Source of the DNA: Deltaproteobacteria bacterium
Lineage (GTDB): Bacteria > Desulfobacterota > Binatia > HRBIN30 > JACQVA1
Reading direction: 5' to 3'
Length of the DNA: 64,000 bases
Assembly (NCBI GenBank): GCA_016178705.1
Contig: JACOST010000014.1
Span: 434,001-498,000, forward strand
Part shown: in pieces, positions 30,431-37,746 of the stretch
Position numbering within the stretch: position 1 is the stretch's first letter
Layout of the letters: every line of letters starts with the position of its first letter
Program-made: the position numbers and the translations under genes
The notes under the pieces: generated by a model
The model's input: only the letters and a program-made list of their open reading frames with translations
Told to the model about the DNA's origin: nothing
The model's database searches: none

Positions 30431-31195
30431 ATGACCGCTGCCGAAGCCACCGCATCCGGACCGTTCAAGACTCCGCTGTATTTTCTCTGGGGCCTCGGCG
30501 CCGCGATCGGGATCTTTTTCATCACGATCTTTTGGGGGCTACTGTGTGCCGCGCTGATCCTCCTGTTGCGCAAGCCGTGGCTCGCCGACGTGATCGCGCC
30601 GATCTGGTGCCGCTGGATTCTGGTGCTGTGTGGCATCACGGTCGACGTCGAAGGCCTCGAACACGCGGACCCGCGGCGCTCGTACGTGATCATCTCCAAT
30701 CATCTGAGCAACTTCGACATCTGGGCGACCCTCGCTTGCGTGCCGGCCAAGATCCGCTTCGTGGCGAAGAAGGAGTTGTTACGCTTCCCGGTCTTCGGAC
30801 AGGCGCTGGCGTTGAGCGATCACATCATCATCGACCGCAGCAAACCCGAGCAGGCCATCGCCATCATCAGCCGCAAAGCGCGCGAGCGCATCAACGAAGG
30901 CTTCTGCATCCTGTTCTACGCCGAAGGTACACGTAGCCCTGATGGCAAGGTCCACACGTTCAAGAAGGGTGGTGCGATTCTCGCGATTCAGACCGGGTTG
31001 CCCATCATCCCGATGTCGGTGAGCGGGGCGCACAAGTTCTTGCCCAAGCACCACGCCATCATCCGTCCCGGCGGTCGCATGAAGATCGTCCTCGCGGCCC
31101 CGATCGAGGTCACCGGACTCTCGGTGCACGCCCGCGACGAACTCACCGAGCGCGTGCGCGCCATCGTGGTGGAGAACTTCGTCGAAAACTACTGA
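30431..31195 (+). CDS. plsC: 1-acyl-sn-glycerol-3-phosphate acyltransferase
   Basis: PlsC adds the second acyl chain to make phosphatidic acid. The 254-residue protein has one or two N-terminal membrane segments (GLGAAIGIFFITIFWGLLCA and following), the catalytic motif SNHLSNFDIW (HxxxxD), the substrate motif FYAEGTRSPDG and a later block IIPMSVSGAHKFLP, in the right order. Start at the ATG 30431 (MTAAEATASGPF); an upstream GTG at 30359 is in frame but has no support. Its location next to the asparaginase gene gives no further clue. The gene is convergent with aroK. Confidence 0.9.
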   Translation: MTAAEATASGPFKTPLYFLWGLGAAIGIFFITIFWGLLCAALILLLRKPWLADVIAPIWCRWILVLCGITVDVEGLEHADPRRSYVIISNHLSNFDIWATLACVPAKIRFVAKKELLRFPVFGQALALSDHIIIDRSKPEQAIAIISRKARERINEGFCILFYAEGTRSPDGKVHTFKKGGAILAIQTGLPIIPMSVSGAHKFLPKHHAIIRPGGRMKIVLAAPIEVTGLSVHARDELTERVRAIVVENFVENY

Positions 31196-31239
31196 GAGAC
31201 GTTGGCCCGAGCCGTCGCCGGTAGTGATGCGCAGTCAGC

Positions 31240-31746
31240 CTACCGCCTGTAGAGGAGGGCGATCTCAGCGGCTACTTGATCCGAGCTGAGAGAGTCGGTG
31301 TCGACCTGATGGTGGGCGGCGGCCTCGTACAGCGGTGTGCGTTCGCGTAGCACGTCCTCAACTTCTTCGGTGAACGACTTACCGGCGGTGAGCGCGGGAC
31401 GCTGGGTTCCGCCTTCGATGCGGGCGACGATGGCGGGCACCGAAGCTCGCAGCCAGAATAGAGTGCCATTGCGCCGCAAATTCTTCACGTTCTCTGCGCG
31501 CAGAATCACTCCACCGCCGGCGTCGATGATAATGTTGTCGCGCTCGGAAAACCGCTTGGTGATTTCCGACTCGATGTCGCGAAAGTGCGGCCAGCCGTGT
31601 TCCGCGACAATTTCGGGGATGGCGCAGCCGGCATGGCGGACGATCTCTTGGTCCAGGCTCACCACTTCCATCGCGAGTGTCTTGGCGAGCAGCCCAGCCA
31701 CCGTTGACTTACCGGTTCCCCGGTATCCGATGAGCACCAGATTCAT
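31240..31746 (-). CDS. aroK: Shikimate kinase
   Basis: AroK phosphorylates shikimate in the aromatic amino acid pathway. The 168-residue protein begins MNLVLIGYRGTGKSTVAGLL, containing the Walker A P-loop, followed by SLDQEIVRHAG (shikimate-binding aspartate), FRDIESEI, and the glycine-rich IIDAGGGVILR. The LID region RPALTAG lies around residue 120. The start overlaps the aroE stop by four bases, so aroE and aroK are translationally coupled. The reading frame is open far upstream, but that part is a shadow of aroE. Confidence 0.94.
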   Translation of the reverse strand: MNLVLIGYRGTGKSTVAGLLAKTLAMEVVSLDQEIVRHAGCAIPEIVAEHGWPHFRDIESEITKRFSERDNIIIDAGGGVILRAENVKNLRRNGTLFWLRASVPAIVARIEGGTQRPALTAGKSFTEEVEDVLRERTPLYEAAAHHQVDTDSLSSDQVAAEIALLYRR

Positions 31747-32627
31747 CGTTGCCTCGATTTGACTCCCAGGTGTTCGAGCACCACGTCGCGCATGATCGCA
31801 CGGGGAGCAGTTTTGCCGGTCCACAGTTCGAACTGAATCACGGCCTGATTGACGAACATCTCCATCCCGGAGATCGTCTTGAGCCCCCGCGCCTCGGCGT
31901 CGGCGAGGAGTTTGGTCTTGAGCGGGTTGTAGACGATGTCCATCACCGCGAGGTCGTCGTGCAGCAACGACTTGGGGACGACGCTCTCCTTGGTCTTGGG
32001 GTGCATCCCCACCGGGGTGCAGTGGATGAGCACCTGACTGTCGGCCAGCCGCGCCGCCAGCGTTTTCGGTTCGAGCAGCGCGCAGGTCGCCCGCGCGCCG
32101 GTCTTGCGCACGATGTCGCGAGTGAGCGCCTTCAATTCGGGTTCGATGACCCCGAGCAAGAAGAGCCCAGCGGGCTTTGCCTTGGCTGCGAGAGTGAACG
32201 CGATGGCGCGCGCGGCGCCACCCGACCCGAGAATCGTCACGTTCTTCCCGGCCAGCTTGACTCCGGCAGCGCTGATCGCCTGGAGCGCCCCGGGACCATC
32301 GCTGCCAAAACCTTTGAGCCGTCCGCCGTCGTTGACCACGGTGTTCACTGAACCAATCCCGCGGTCGACGTCGGCGACTTCGTCGAGGTGTTTGATGATC
32401 GATACTTTGTGCGGGATGGTGACGCTCATGCCGCGAAAGTTTTCGAGCGCGCGCATACCCGCCACCGCGCCGCCGACATTTTCCACGCGAAACGCCACGT
32501 AGACGTAGTCGAGGCCCAACTCGGCGAACGCCCGGTTGTGAATCGCGGGCGACATCGAGTGCGCGACCGGATTGCCGATGACGGCACACAGTGTGGTGGT
32601 TGGTCCGATGTCAGTGATTGATTTCAT
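31743..32627 (-). CDS. aroE: Shikimate dehydrogenase
   Basis: AroE reduces 3-dehydroshikimate to shikimate with NADPH. The 294-residue protein has the substrate-binding start AVIGNPVAHSMSPAIHNRAF, MSVTIPHK with the catalytic lysine, SVNTVV, GFGSDGPGA, the NADP motif ILGSGGAARAIAFTLA, and IHCTPVGMHP and MDIVYNPLKTKLL. Length is standard. It is first in a two-gene operon with aroK and has a well-placed promoter candidate about 60 bases upstream. Confidence 0.95.
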   Translation of the reverse strand: MKSITDIGPTTTLCAVIGNPVAHSMSPAIHNRAFAELGLDYVYVAFRVENVGGAVAGMRALENFRGMSVTIPHKVSIIKHLDEVADVDRGIGSVNTVVNDGGRLKGFGSDGPGALQAISAAGVKLAGKNVTILGSGGAARAIAFTLAAKAKPAGLFLLGVIEPELKALTRDIVRKTGARATCALLEPKTLAARLADSQVLIHCTPVGMHPKTKESVVPKSLLHDDLAVMDIVYNPLKTKLLADAEARGLKTISGMEMFVNQAVIQFELWTGKTAPRAIMRDVVLEHLGVKSRQR

Positions 32628-32685
32628 CTCGCTCCGACCTTGGGGCGCCGACTGTCAGGCGCCATCTGTGAATATCAGCCGGCGC

Positions 32686-32713
32686 ACTATAGCTGCCCGG
32701 TCGCTCAGTACAA
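32686..32713 (-). promoter_or_regulatory. Candidate sigma-70 promoter for aroE-aroK
   Basis: On the minus strand TTGTAC (32713-32708) and TATAGT (32691-32686) are separated by 16 bases. Transcription would begin about 50 bases before the aroE ATG. A GGCGCC repeat pair (32644-32662) lies in the predicted leader. Confidence 0.5.
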
Positions 32714-32790
32714 ATGGTCGCAATGCTTCCAAAGAGCGTGCACGAACCGCATCCTTTCCTTTTCGAACTGCTTCCGATAAGCCCGGCGCT

Positions 32791-33522
32791 ATGACGGTGC
32801 CGGCGATCGACGCGCGCGGCTTGAGCAAAACCTTCGGCGGCGTGCCGGCGCTGCGGCGCGTGGATTTTCGGCTCGAACCTGGTGAAGCCGTCGCGCTGTT
32901 CGGTCCCAACGGAGCGGGCAAGTCGACGCTGCTGCGCCTGTGCGCGACGCTGCTTCGGCCATCGGCGGGGTCGGTGAAGATCTTCGCAAACGATGGGCGT
33001 GATGGCGCCGCGGCGATCCGGCGTCGCATAGGGTTTCTGTCGCACCAGAGTTTCCTCTACCCCGATCTGACGCCCATCGAGAACCTGCTCTTCTACGCGC
33101 GCCTGTTTGCCGTACCCGACGCGGTGCGTCGCGTCGACGCGCTGTTGGATCAGGTGGGCTTGATCGGCTGGGCCAACCGGCCCGTGCGCACGCTGTCGCG
33201 TGGCCTCGAACAACGCTGCGCGCTGGCGCGCGCGCTGCTGCACGAACCCGATCTGCTCATGCTCGACGAGCCGTTCACCGGGCTCGATGTCGATGCCAGC
33301 GCAACACTGCGCGCGGTGCTCAGCGCCGCCCATGCCCGCGGTGCTGCGGTATTGATGACCACTCACGACATCAGTCAGGGCCTCGCGATCTGTCACCGGG
33401 CTATCATCCTCGCGCGCGGCGCGTTGGTGTGGGACGGGGCGGTGTCGGCCGATGATGGGGACGCGTTCGAACGCACCTTTCTCGCCGCTATTCATCCGCG
33501 GCCGCACGCGGCCGCCGCGTGA
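32791..33522 (+). CDS. ccmA: Heme exporter ATP-binding protein CcmA
   Basis: The 243-residue ABC ATPase shows Walker A GPNGAGKSTLLRLCATLLRP, the signature TLSRGLEQRCALARALLHEP, Walker B LLMLDEPFTGLD and the switch histidine in MTTHD. RGLEQR rather than SGGQ is common in CcmA. With CcmB, encoded with no intervening bases, it forms the ABC complex of System I cytochrome c maturation that releases heme-loaded CcmE at the cytoplasmic membrane. The frame extends upstream, but the ATG at 32791 begins the conserved protein. Confidence 0.9.
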   Translation: MTVPAIDARGLSKTFGGVPALRRVDFRLEPGEAVALFGPNGAGKSTLLRLCATLLRPSAGSVKIFANDGRDGAAAIRRRIGFLSHQSFLYPDLTPIENLLFYARLFAVPDAVRRVDALLDQVGLIGWANRPVRTLSRGLEQRCALARALLHEPDLLMLDEPFTGLDVDASATLRAVLSAAHARGAAVLMTTHDISQGLAICHRAIILARGALVWDGAVSADDGDAFERTFLAAIHPRPHAAAA

Positions 33523-34194
33523 GTGTGCCGTCCCGTGTTCGCGCTGCTCTGGAAGGATCTGCAGATCGAGTTTCGCACCAAGGAAACCTTGGCGTCGCTG
33601 CTGATGCTCGGATTGCTGACGCTGTTGATCCTGAGTTTTGCCTTCGATCCTATGAGCGAGCTGCGCGGCGAGGCGGCCCCGGCGGTGTTGTGGGTGGTGG
33701 TGATCTTCGCCGGCGTGCTGGGGATCAATCGCTCGTTCCTCACCGAGCGCGAGAACGAGTGCTTACACGGTTTGCTGCTCGCGCCGGTCGATCGCGGCAC
33801 GATCTATCTCGCCAAGGTCGCCGGCAATGTGCTCTTCATGGTGGCGGCACAACTGATCGTGGGACCGATCTTCGTCCTGTTTTTCAATCTGCCGCTGACT
33901 TTGGCGTTGCTCCGCTTGGCGGCGGTGGTGCTGCTCGGCCTGATCGGCTTCGCGGCGGTGGGCAGTCTGTTCGCGGCGATAGCCGTGCGCACCCGCGCGC
34001 GCGAGGTCATGCTGCCGCTGCTGCTGCTGCCGCTCGCAGTCCCCGTGTTGATCGCGGGGGTCAAAGCGAGCGACCGCATTCTGGCCGGCAAGACTCTTGG
34101 CGACGTCAGCCAGTGGCTGCATCTGCTGCTCGGCTTTGATCTGGTCTTCCTGGTTGTCGGCTGGTTGCTGTTTGAATATGCTGTCGAAGAATGA
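33523..34194 (+). CDS. ccmB: Heme exporter membrane protein CcmB
   Basis: The 223-residue protein has six membrane segments and begins FALLWKDLQIEFRTKETLAS, the CcmB family start. FLTERENECLHGLLLAPVDR and the leucine-rich segment near residue 165 (MLPLLLLPLAVPVLIAG) are also typical. It is the membrane partner of CcmA. The start is a GTG immediately after the ccmA TGA; another GTG 12 bases on is possible. ccmC follows after 12 bases. Confidence 0.92.
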   Translation: MCRPVFALLWKDLQIEFRTKETLASLLMLGLLTLLILSFAFDPMSELRGEAAPAVLWVVVIFAGVLGINRSFLTERENECLHGLLLAPVDRGTIYLAKVAGNVLFMVAAQLIVGPIFVLFFNLPLTLALLRLAAVVLLGLIGFAAVGSLFAAIAVRTRAREVMLPLLLLPLAVPVLIAGVKASDRILAGKTLGDVSQWLHLLLGFDLVFLVVGWLLFEYAVEE

Positions 34195-34206
34195 CGTTCG
34201 TCTGAG

Positions 34207-34917
34207 GTGATGATGTCGACCGGACGCCGGCTTGCCGATGTAGTGCTCGCGCCCCTCAGCGGGGTGACGATGCTGCTCGCGCTTTATATGGTTTTTGTTT
34301 ACGTGCCCAGCGACAAGGTGCAGGGGATCGTGCAACGCATCTTCTACTTCCACGTGCCGTTGGCCATCCTGACTTTTGTCGCCTTCGGTCTCGTGGCGCT
34401 GGCGAGCGCGTTGTTCTTGTGGCGAGGGACGCGCTTCTGGGATCGCTTGGCGCACTCGGCGGCGGAAGTCGGCATGATGTTTTGCACCCTAATGCTGGTG
34501 ACCGGCACGATCTGGGCGCGGCCGATCTGGGGGACCTGGTGGACCTGGGATGCGCGCCTCACGTCGGCACTGATTCTGTGGCTGATTTATGCGGCGTATC
34601 TCATGCTGCGCGAATTTTCCGCGACCAGTGACCAAGCCGCGCGCTATGCCGCCGTGCTCGGCATTGTCGGCTCGATCGACATTCCGATCATCAATCGCGC
34701 CGTGTACTGGTGGCGCACCATCCATCCGGCGGTCTTGGTCACCCGCGAGGGCGGCTCCGGGCTTGAAGATCCGCGCATGCAGGCGACGTTGCTGGTCAGC
34801 TTCCTCGCGTTTGCGGCGCTGCTCGGCTGGCTGCTATGGGTGCGCAACGAAAGCGCGCGCCTGCACGACGAGGTTGAGGTGCTGCACCAGCAACTCCTCG
34901 CCGAGCACGAACGCTGA
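34207..34917 (+). CDS. ccmC: Heme exporter protein CcmC
   Basis: CcmC carries the tryptophan-rich WWD motif (WGTWWTWDARLTS, around residue 110) that binds heme for transfer to CcmE, with flanking histidines, for example in YFHVPLA. The 236-residue protein has six membrane segments. The gene can start at GTG 34207 or either of the following two ATG codons; the ATG at 34213 is best placed behind GAGGT. It lies between ccmB and a short ccmD-like gene. Confidence 0.93.
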   Translation: MMMSTGRRLADVVLAPLSGVTMLLALYMVFVYVPSDKVQGIVQRIFYFHVPLAILTFVAFGLVALASALFLWRGTRFWDRLAHSAAEVGMMFCTLMLVTGTIWARPIWGTWWTWDARLTSALILWLIYAAYLMLREFSATSDQAARYAAVLGIVGSIDIPIINRAVYWWRTIHPAVLVTREGGSGLEDPRMQATLLVSFLAFAALLGWLLWVRNESARLHDEVEVLHQQLLAEHER

Positions 34918-34930
34918 TCGGATCGAGACC

Positions 34931-35104
34931 ATGACAAATTTTCCGTTCCTGTTTGCGGCATACACGGCGATCTGGGTGCTCCTGTTTCTGTACATCGCCA
35001 GCATCGGGCGCCGGAACCACTCGTTGCAGCGCGAAATTGACGAGCTGCACAAACTGATCAAGCGCCACGGTGACAGCGGGCGGGCGCAGGAGACGAATCG
35101 ATGA
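34931..35104 (+). CDS. CcmD-like small membrane protein
   Basis: This 57-residue protein has one N-terminal membrane segment (FPFLFAAYTAIWVLLFLYIA) and a charged helix (REIDELHKLIKRHG), the layout of CcmD, which stabilises the CcmABC-CcmE complex. Position directly after ccmC supports the call; sequence similarity between CcmD proteins is always weak. Its stop overlaps the ATG of the following hydrolase gene by four bases. Confidence 0.7.
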   Translation: MTNFPFLFAAYTAIWVLLFLYIASIGRRNHSLQREIDELHKLIKRHGDSGRAQETNR

Positions 35105-35985
35105 GCGAGGCGCGCTTTCCGCGGCAAGTGCCGGGCATTCCGCGAGCGTCGGAGCATCATGAGCTCCGTGAAGACGTCGTGTACGACGAAGTAGCCGGCG
35201 TGCCGCTGCGCTACGATTTCTATCGCCCGCTGCGCGTTGATGCACCGACGCCGGCCGTTGTCGTCGTCCACGGCGGTGGTTGGGCGAACGGCGACCCGAG
35301 CCAGGCGGCCGGCTACGGCCTCCATTTTGCGCGTCGCGGCATCGCCACGATCTCGATTTCGTATCGCTTGGCACCGCTGCACCCGTTTCCCGCAGCACTC
35401 GATGATGTGCGTCGGGGTCTACGCTTTGTGCGGGCCGAAGCGGCGCAGTTCAACGTCGACCCAAGCCGTCTCGTGCTGCTCGGCATGTCGGCAGGCGCCC
35501 ATCTGGTCATGCTCGCTCACGTCGCGCGCGGGTTGCCGCAGCTTGCACCGGATCTCCCGGTTGCGTTGCGCGCGGTGTCGGAGGACGTGCGCGGCGTCAT
35601 CGCGCACTACGGGCCATTCGATCTGCGTCGTCGGCTGGTAACGGACGGACCCGACGCTATCGCCGGGTTTCTCGGCCCGCGGCATGCCGAGCCCGAGTGG
35701 GCAGCCCTGGCCTCACCGGTGTTGCATGCCACGCATGCGACCGCGCCGACCTTGCTCATTCATGGGACCGGGGACCAAGTTGTCTCGCATCGCGAATCGC
35801 AACGAATGGCCGAGGCATTGCGCGCCGCCGGTCGGGAAGTCGAGCTGCTGGTCCTCGACGGTGCCCCGCACGCATTCCAGATTGATTGGCGCGGGGACTA
35901 CAATCGCCACTCCAATGCGGCCATCGATTCATTCTTGGGGCAGCGCTTCGATCTGCATCGACACGCCCAGGCTGCTGCAAGCTAG
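35101..35985 (+). CDS. Alpha/beta hydrolase (esterase/lipase, kynurenine formamidase-like)
   Basis: The 294-residue protein has the oxyanion motif VVHGGGWANGDPS, the nucleophile elbow LLGMSAGAH, the acid in HGTGDQVVSHRES and the histidine in APHAFQ. This arrangement fits the HGGG-type esterase or arylformamidase group. Substrate unknown. It overlaps the ccmD-like gene by four bases (ATGA) and therefore belongs to the ccm operon by position, although no role of such a hydrolase in cytochrome c maturation is known. The diiron protein gene follows after 14 bases. Confidence 0.88.
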   Translation: MSEARFPRQVPGIPRASEHHELREDVVYDEVAGVPLRYDFYRPLRVDAPTPAVVVVHGGGWANGDPSQAAGYGLHFARRGIATISISYRLAPLHPFPAALDDVRRGLRFVRAEAAQFNVDPSRLVLLGMSAGAHLVMLAHVARGLPQLAPDLPVALRAVSEDVRGVIAHYGPFDLRRRLVTDGPDAIAGFLGPRHAEPEWAALASPVLHATHATAPTLLIHGTGDQVVSHRESQRMAEALRAAGREVELLVLDGAPHAFQIDWRGDYNRHSNAAIDSFLGQRFDLHRHAQAAAS

Positions 35986-35999
35986 ACGACGGAGATTGT

Positions 36000-37091
36000 G
36001 TGACCACCATGCATCATGACATCGAGCTACCCGCCATCGGCCCCGAAGAGCGCGTCGCGACGGCATTCCCGTCGCTGTTCAATTGGGAATACAAAACGCG
36101 TCACGATGAGCTGATGCGCCTGTACGAGAAGGGCAAGCAGATGCAGTGGAACGCGTCGACCGATATCGACTGGTCCATCGACGTCGATCCCGAGCGCGAG
36201 ACCGTCCAGGACCACGACGTCATGGACGCGATCCTGCAACCGCCACAGAAGCTCGACACGCGCGCGCGGCGGCGGATGAATCATCACATGAACGCGTGGA
36301 TGTTGTCGCAGTTCATGCACGGCGAACAAGGCGCGCTGCTGGCCACCGCCGAGATCGTCAACACGGTTCCGTGGATCGAGGCGAAGTTTTACGCCGCCAA
36401 TCAAGTGGCCGACGAAGCCCGCCACGTCGAGGTGTATCGCCGCTACCTGACCGAAAAGATGGGGCTCAGCTACGCCGTCAATCCGCACTTGCGCACGTTG
36501 CTGAATCAGATCATCGGCGATTCGCGCTGGGACATGATCTATCTCGGCATGCAGATCATGGTCGAGGGCCTCGCCTTGGCGGCATTTGGCCTGATGAAGT
36601 TCACCCAAGCGGACGAGCCGCTGATCCAGCAGATCACGTCCGCAGTGATGCGCGATGAGGCGCGTCATGTCGCCTTCGGTGTGCTGTCGCTGCAAGACCT
36701 CTACACGAAGGAGCTGTCGTCGACCGAACTGCGCGAGCGCGAGGAGTTCGTCATCGAGGCGACCGTGCTGATGCGCGATCGGCTGCTGATGGAAGAGGTG
36801 TGGGACCGCATCGGGCTCGATCCCAAGGTGTGGCTACCTTGGTCGCTGTCGACCCCGTTCATGATCGGCTTCCGCCAGATGCTGTTCTCGAAGATCGTTC
36901 CGAACCTCAAACGGCTCGGACTGCTGACCCCACGGGTCCGGGCCAAGTACGCCGAGCTGAATATCCTACAGTTTGAATCGATGCCTGATTCCACGATCGA
37001 CGAGGAAGTCGCGATGCCTCCCGCGTTGGCCACCTTCTTCGCGCGGTTGGTGCAGGCGGGCGTTCAACTGCCAGGTGTGGACGCCAACTGA
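36000..37091 (+). CDS. Ferritin-like diiron protein
   Basis: The 363-residue, mostly helical protein has a complete carboxylate-bridged diiron set: E109 (MHGEQGALL), E139 with H142 (VADEARHVE), E189 (IMVEGLALA) and E220 with H223 (MRDEARHVA). The spacing of two ExxH motifs on separate helices resembles ribonucleotide reductase R2-like and AurF-like oxygenases rather than iron storage ferritins. Reaction and substrate are unknown. GTG at 36000 has GGAG five bases upstream; the ATG at 36009 is an alternative. It ends the ccm-hydrolase run of genes. A terminator-like hairpin lies about 240 bases downstream. Confidence 0.8.
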   Translation: MTTMHHDIELPAIGPEERVATAFPSLFNWEYKTRHDELMRLYEKGKQMQWNASTDIDWSIDVDPERETVQDHDVMDAILQPPQKLDTRARRRMNHHMNAWMLSQFMHGEQGALLATAEIVNTVPWIEAKFYAANQVADEARHVEVYRRYLTEKMGLSYAVNPHLRTLLNQIIGDSRWDMIYLGMQIMVEGLALAAFGLMKFTQADEPLIQQITSAVMRDEARHVAFGVLSLQDLYTKELSSTELREREEFVIEATVLMRDRLLMEEVWDRIGLDPKVWLPWSLSTPFMIGFRQMLFSKIVPNLKRLGLLTPRVRAKYAELNILQFESMPDSTIDEEVAMPPALATFFARLVQAGVQLPGVDAN

Positions 37092-37456
37092 AGCCGGCAC
37101 GAGTGCGCTGGAGTGCCGAGGTACGTGGCCGATGCCGACGATCAGTTTTGGAAAGACCGCAACTTCTGGGCTGGTGTGTCGTTAGACCGTCGTAACCGCT
37201 GCGTTCCCTGGCCATGATCTCAAAAAGGTTGACCGCTTCCGACTCTGAAGTGAGCGGTGCTTCGCCTGGAGTGAGCGGAGCGGCGGTGGCCGCCAGCTTC
37301 TGTGGCCGCGGGCCGCCGTAGAAACCGCCGCCAGACCCGTTTACAACGGGTTGGGTTTTTACTATTTGAAGCCCCGTTGCGTTCGACGTTGGGTCGAGCG
37401 ACGGCACTAAAGAGTTGGTAACAAGGAACCGTAACTACAACCACTGGAGGAGACCT
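37092..37456 (+). other. Intergenic region, 365 bp
   Basis: No convincing gene is seen. Minus-strand frames through this stretch have no family resemblance and no ribosome-binding site. The segment 37250-37335 is rich in GGAGTGAGCGGAGCGGCGG-like direct repeats, followed by a hairpin with a T-run. A strong GGAGGAG at the right edge belongs to the next small gene. Confidence 0.6.
37335..37360 (+). terminator. Intrinsic terminator candidate
   Basis: ACCCGTT (37335-37341) and AACGGGT (37345-37351) form a 7-bp stem with a TAC loop, followed by GGG and five T residues. It could end transcription from the ferritin-like gene or from an unrecognised RNA in the preceding gap. Confidence 0.5.
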
Positions 37457-37657
37457 ATGAAGCGCATGATTACGATTGCTCTTGCCGCCCTGCTACTCGC
37501 GGGCGCTCCGCTCGCCGCCATGGCTCAGGCCGAAGGCACGACTGCCGACCAGCCTGCCAAGGGCAAGAGCCACAAGGGTGGCAAGAAGGGCGGCCACAAG
37601 AAGGGTGGCAAGAAGACACCAAAGGCAGACAAGCCTGCCGGCGGAGAGATGAAGTAA
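37457..37657 (+). CDS. Small exported lysine/glycine/histidine-rich protein, 66 aa
   Basis: The protein has a clear signal peptide (MKRMITIALAALLLAGAPLA, cleavage after AMAQA). The mature part of about 42 residues is built from K, G, H and T: GKSHKGGKKGGHKKGGKKTP. The ATG has an excellent GGAGGAG five bases upstream. The composition suggests binding to polyanions (DNA, LPS, polyphosphate) or to metal, but no function is known. It stands alone between two hairpin structures and so is probably its own transcription unit. Similar short signal-peptide, lysine-rich ORFs are common in soil and aquatic proteobacteria. Confidence 0.7.
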   Translation: MKRMITIALAALLLAGAPLAAMAQAEGTTADQPAKGKSHKGGKKGGHKKGGKKTPKADKPAGGEMK

Positions 37658-37667
37658 CTCTCACCGA

Positions 37668-37700
37668 TCGCTGGGCAGCGGCACACCGCCGCTGCCCAGC
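37668..37700. terminator. Strong hairpin between the small exported protein and the TPR operon
   Basis: CGCTGGGCAGCGGC (37668-37681) pairs perfectly with GCCGCTGCCCAGCG (37687-37700) around a five-base loop. There is no clear T-run on either side, so it may act with Rho or protect mRNA ends. It separates two convergent transcription units. Confidence 0.55.
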
Positions 37701-37746
37701 GTGCCTTCGATCCCCCCGTCGCGGGCCACCCGCGATAGATCGTCTT

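Noticed and set aside
31747-32589. Upstream extension of the aroK frame
   Set aside because: It lies entirely inside aroE in another frame; shikimate kinase homology begins at the ATG at 31746.
37350-37356. GTTGGGT, matching the integron attC core GTTRRRY
   Set aside because: A seven-base match alone; no matching RYYYAAC partner at suitable distance and no integrase nearby.
37220-37444. Minus-strand frames through the gap upstream of the small exported protein
   Set aside because: No SD, no domain, and they run through repeats and a terminator-like hairpin.
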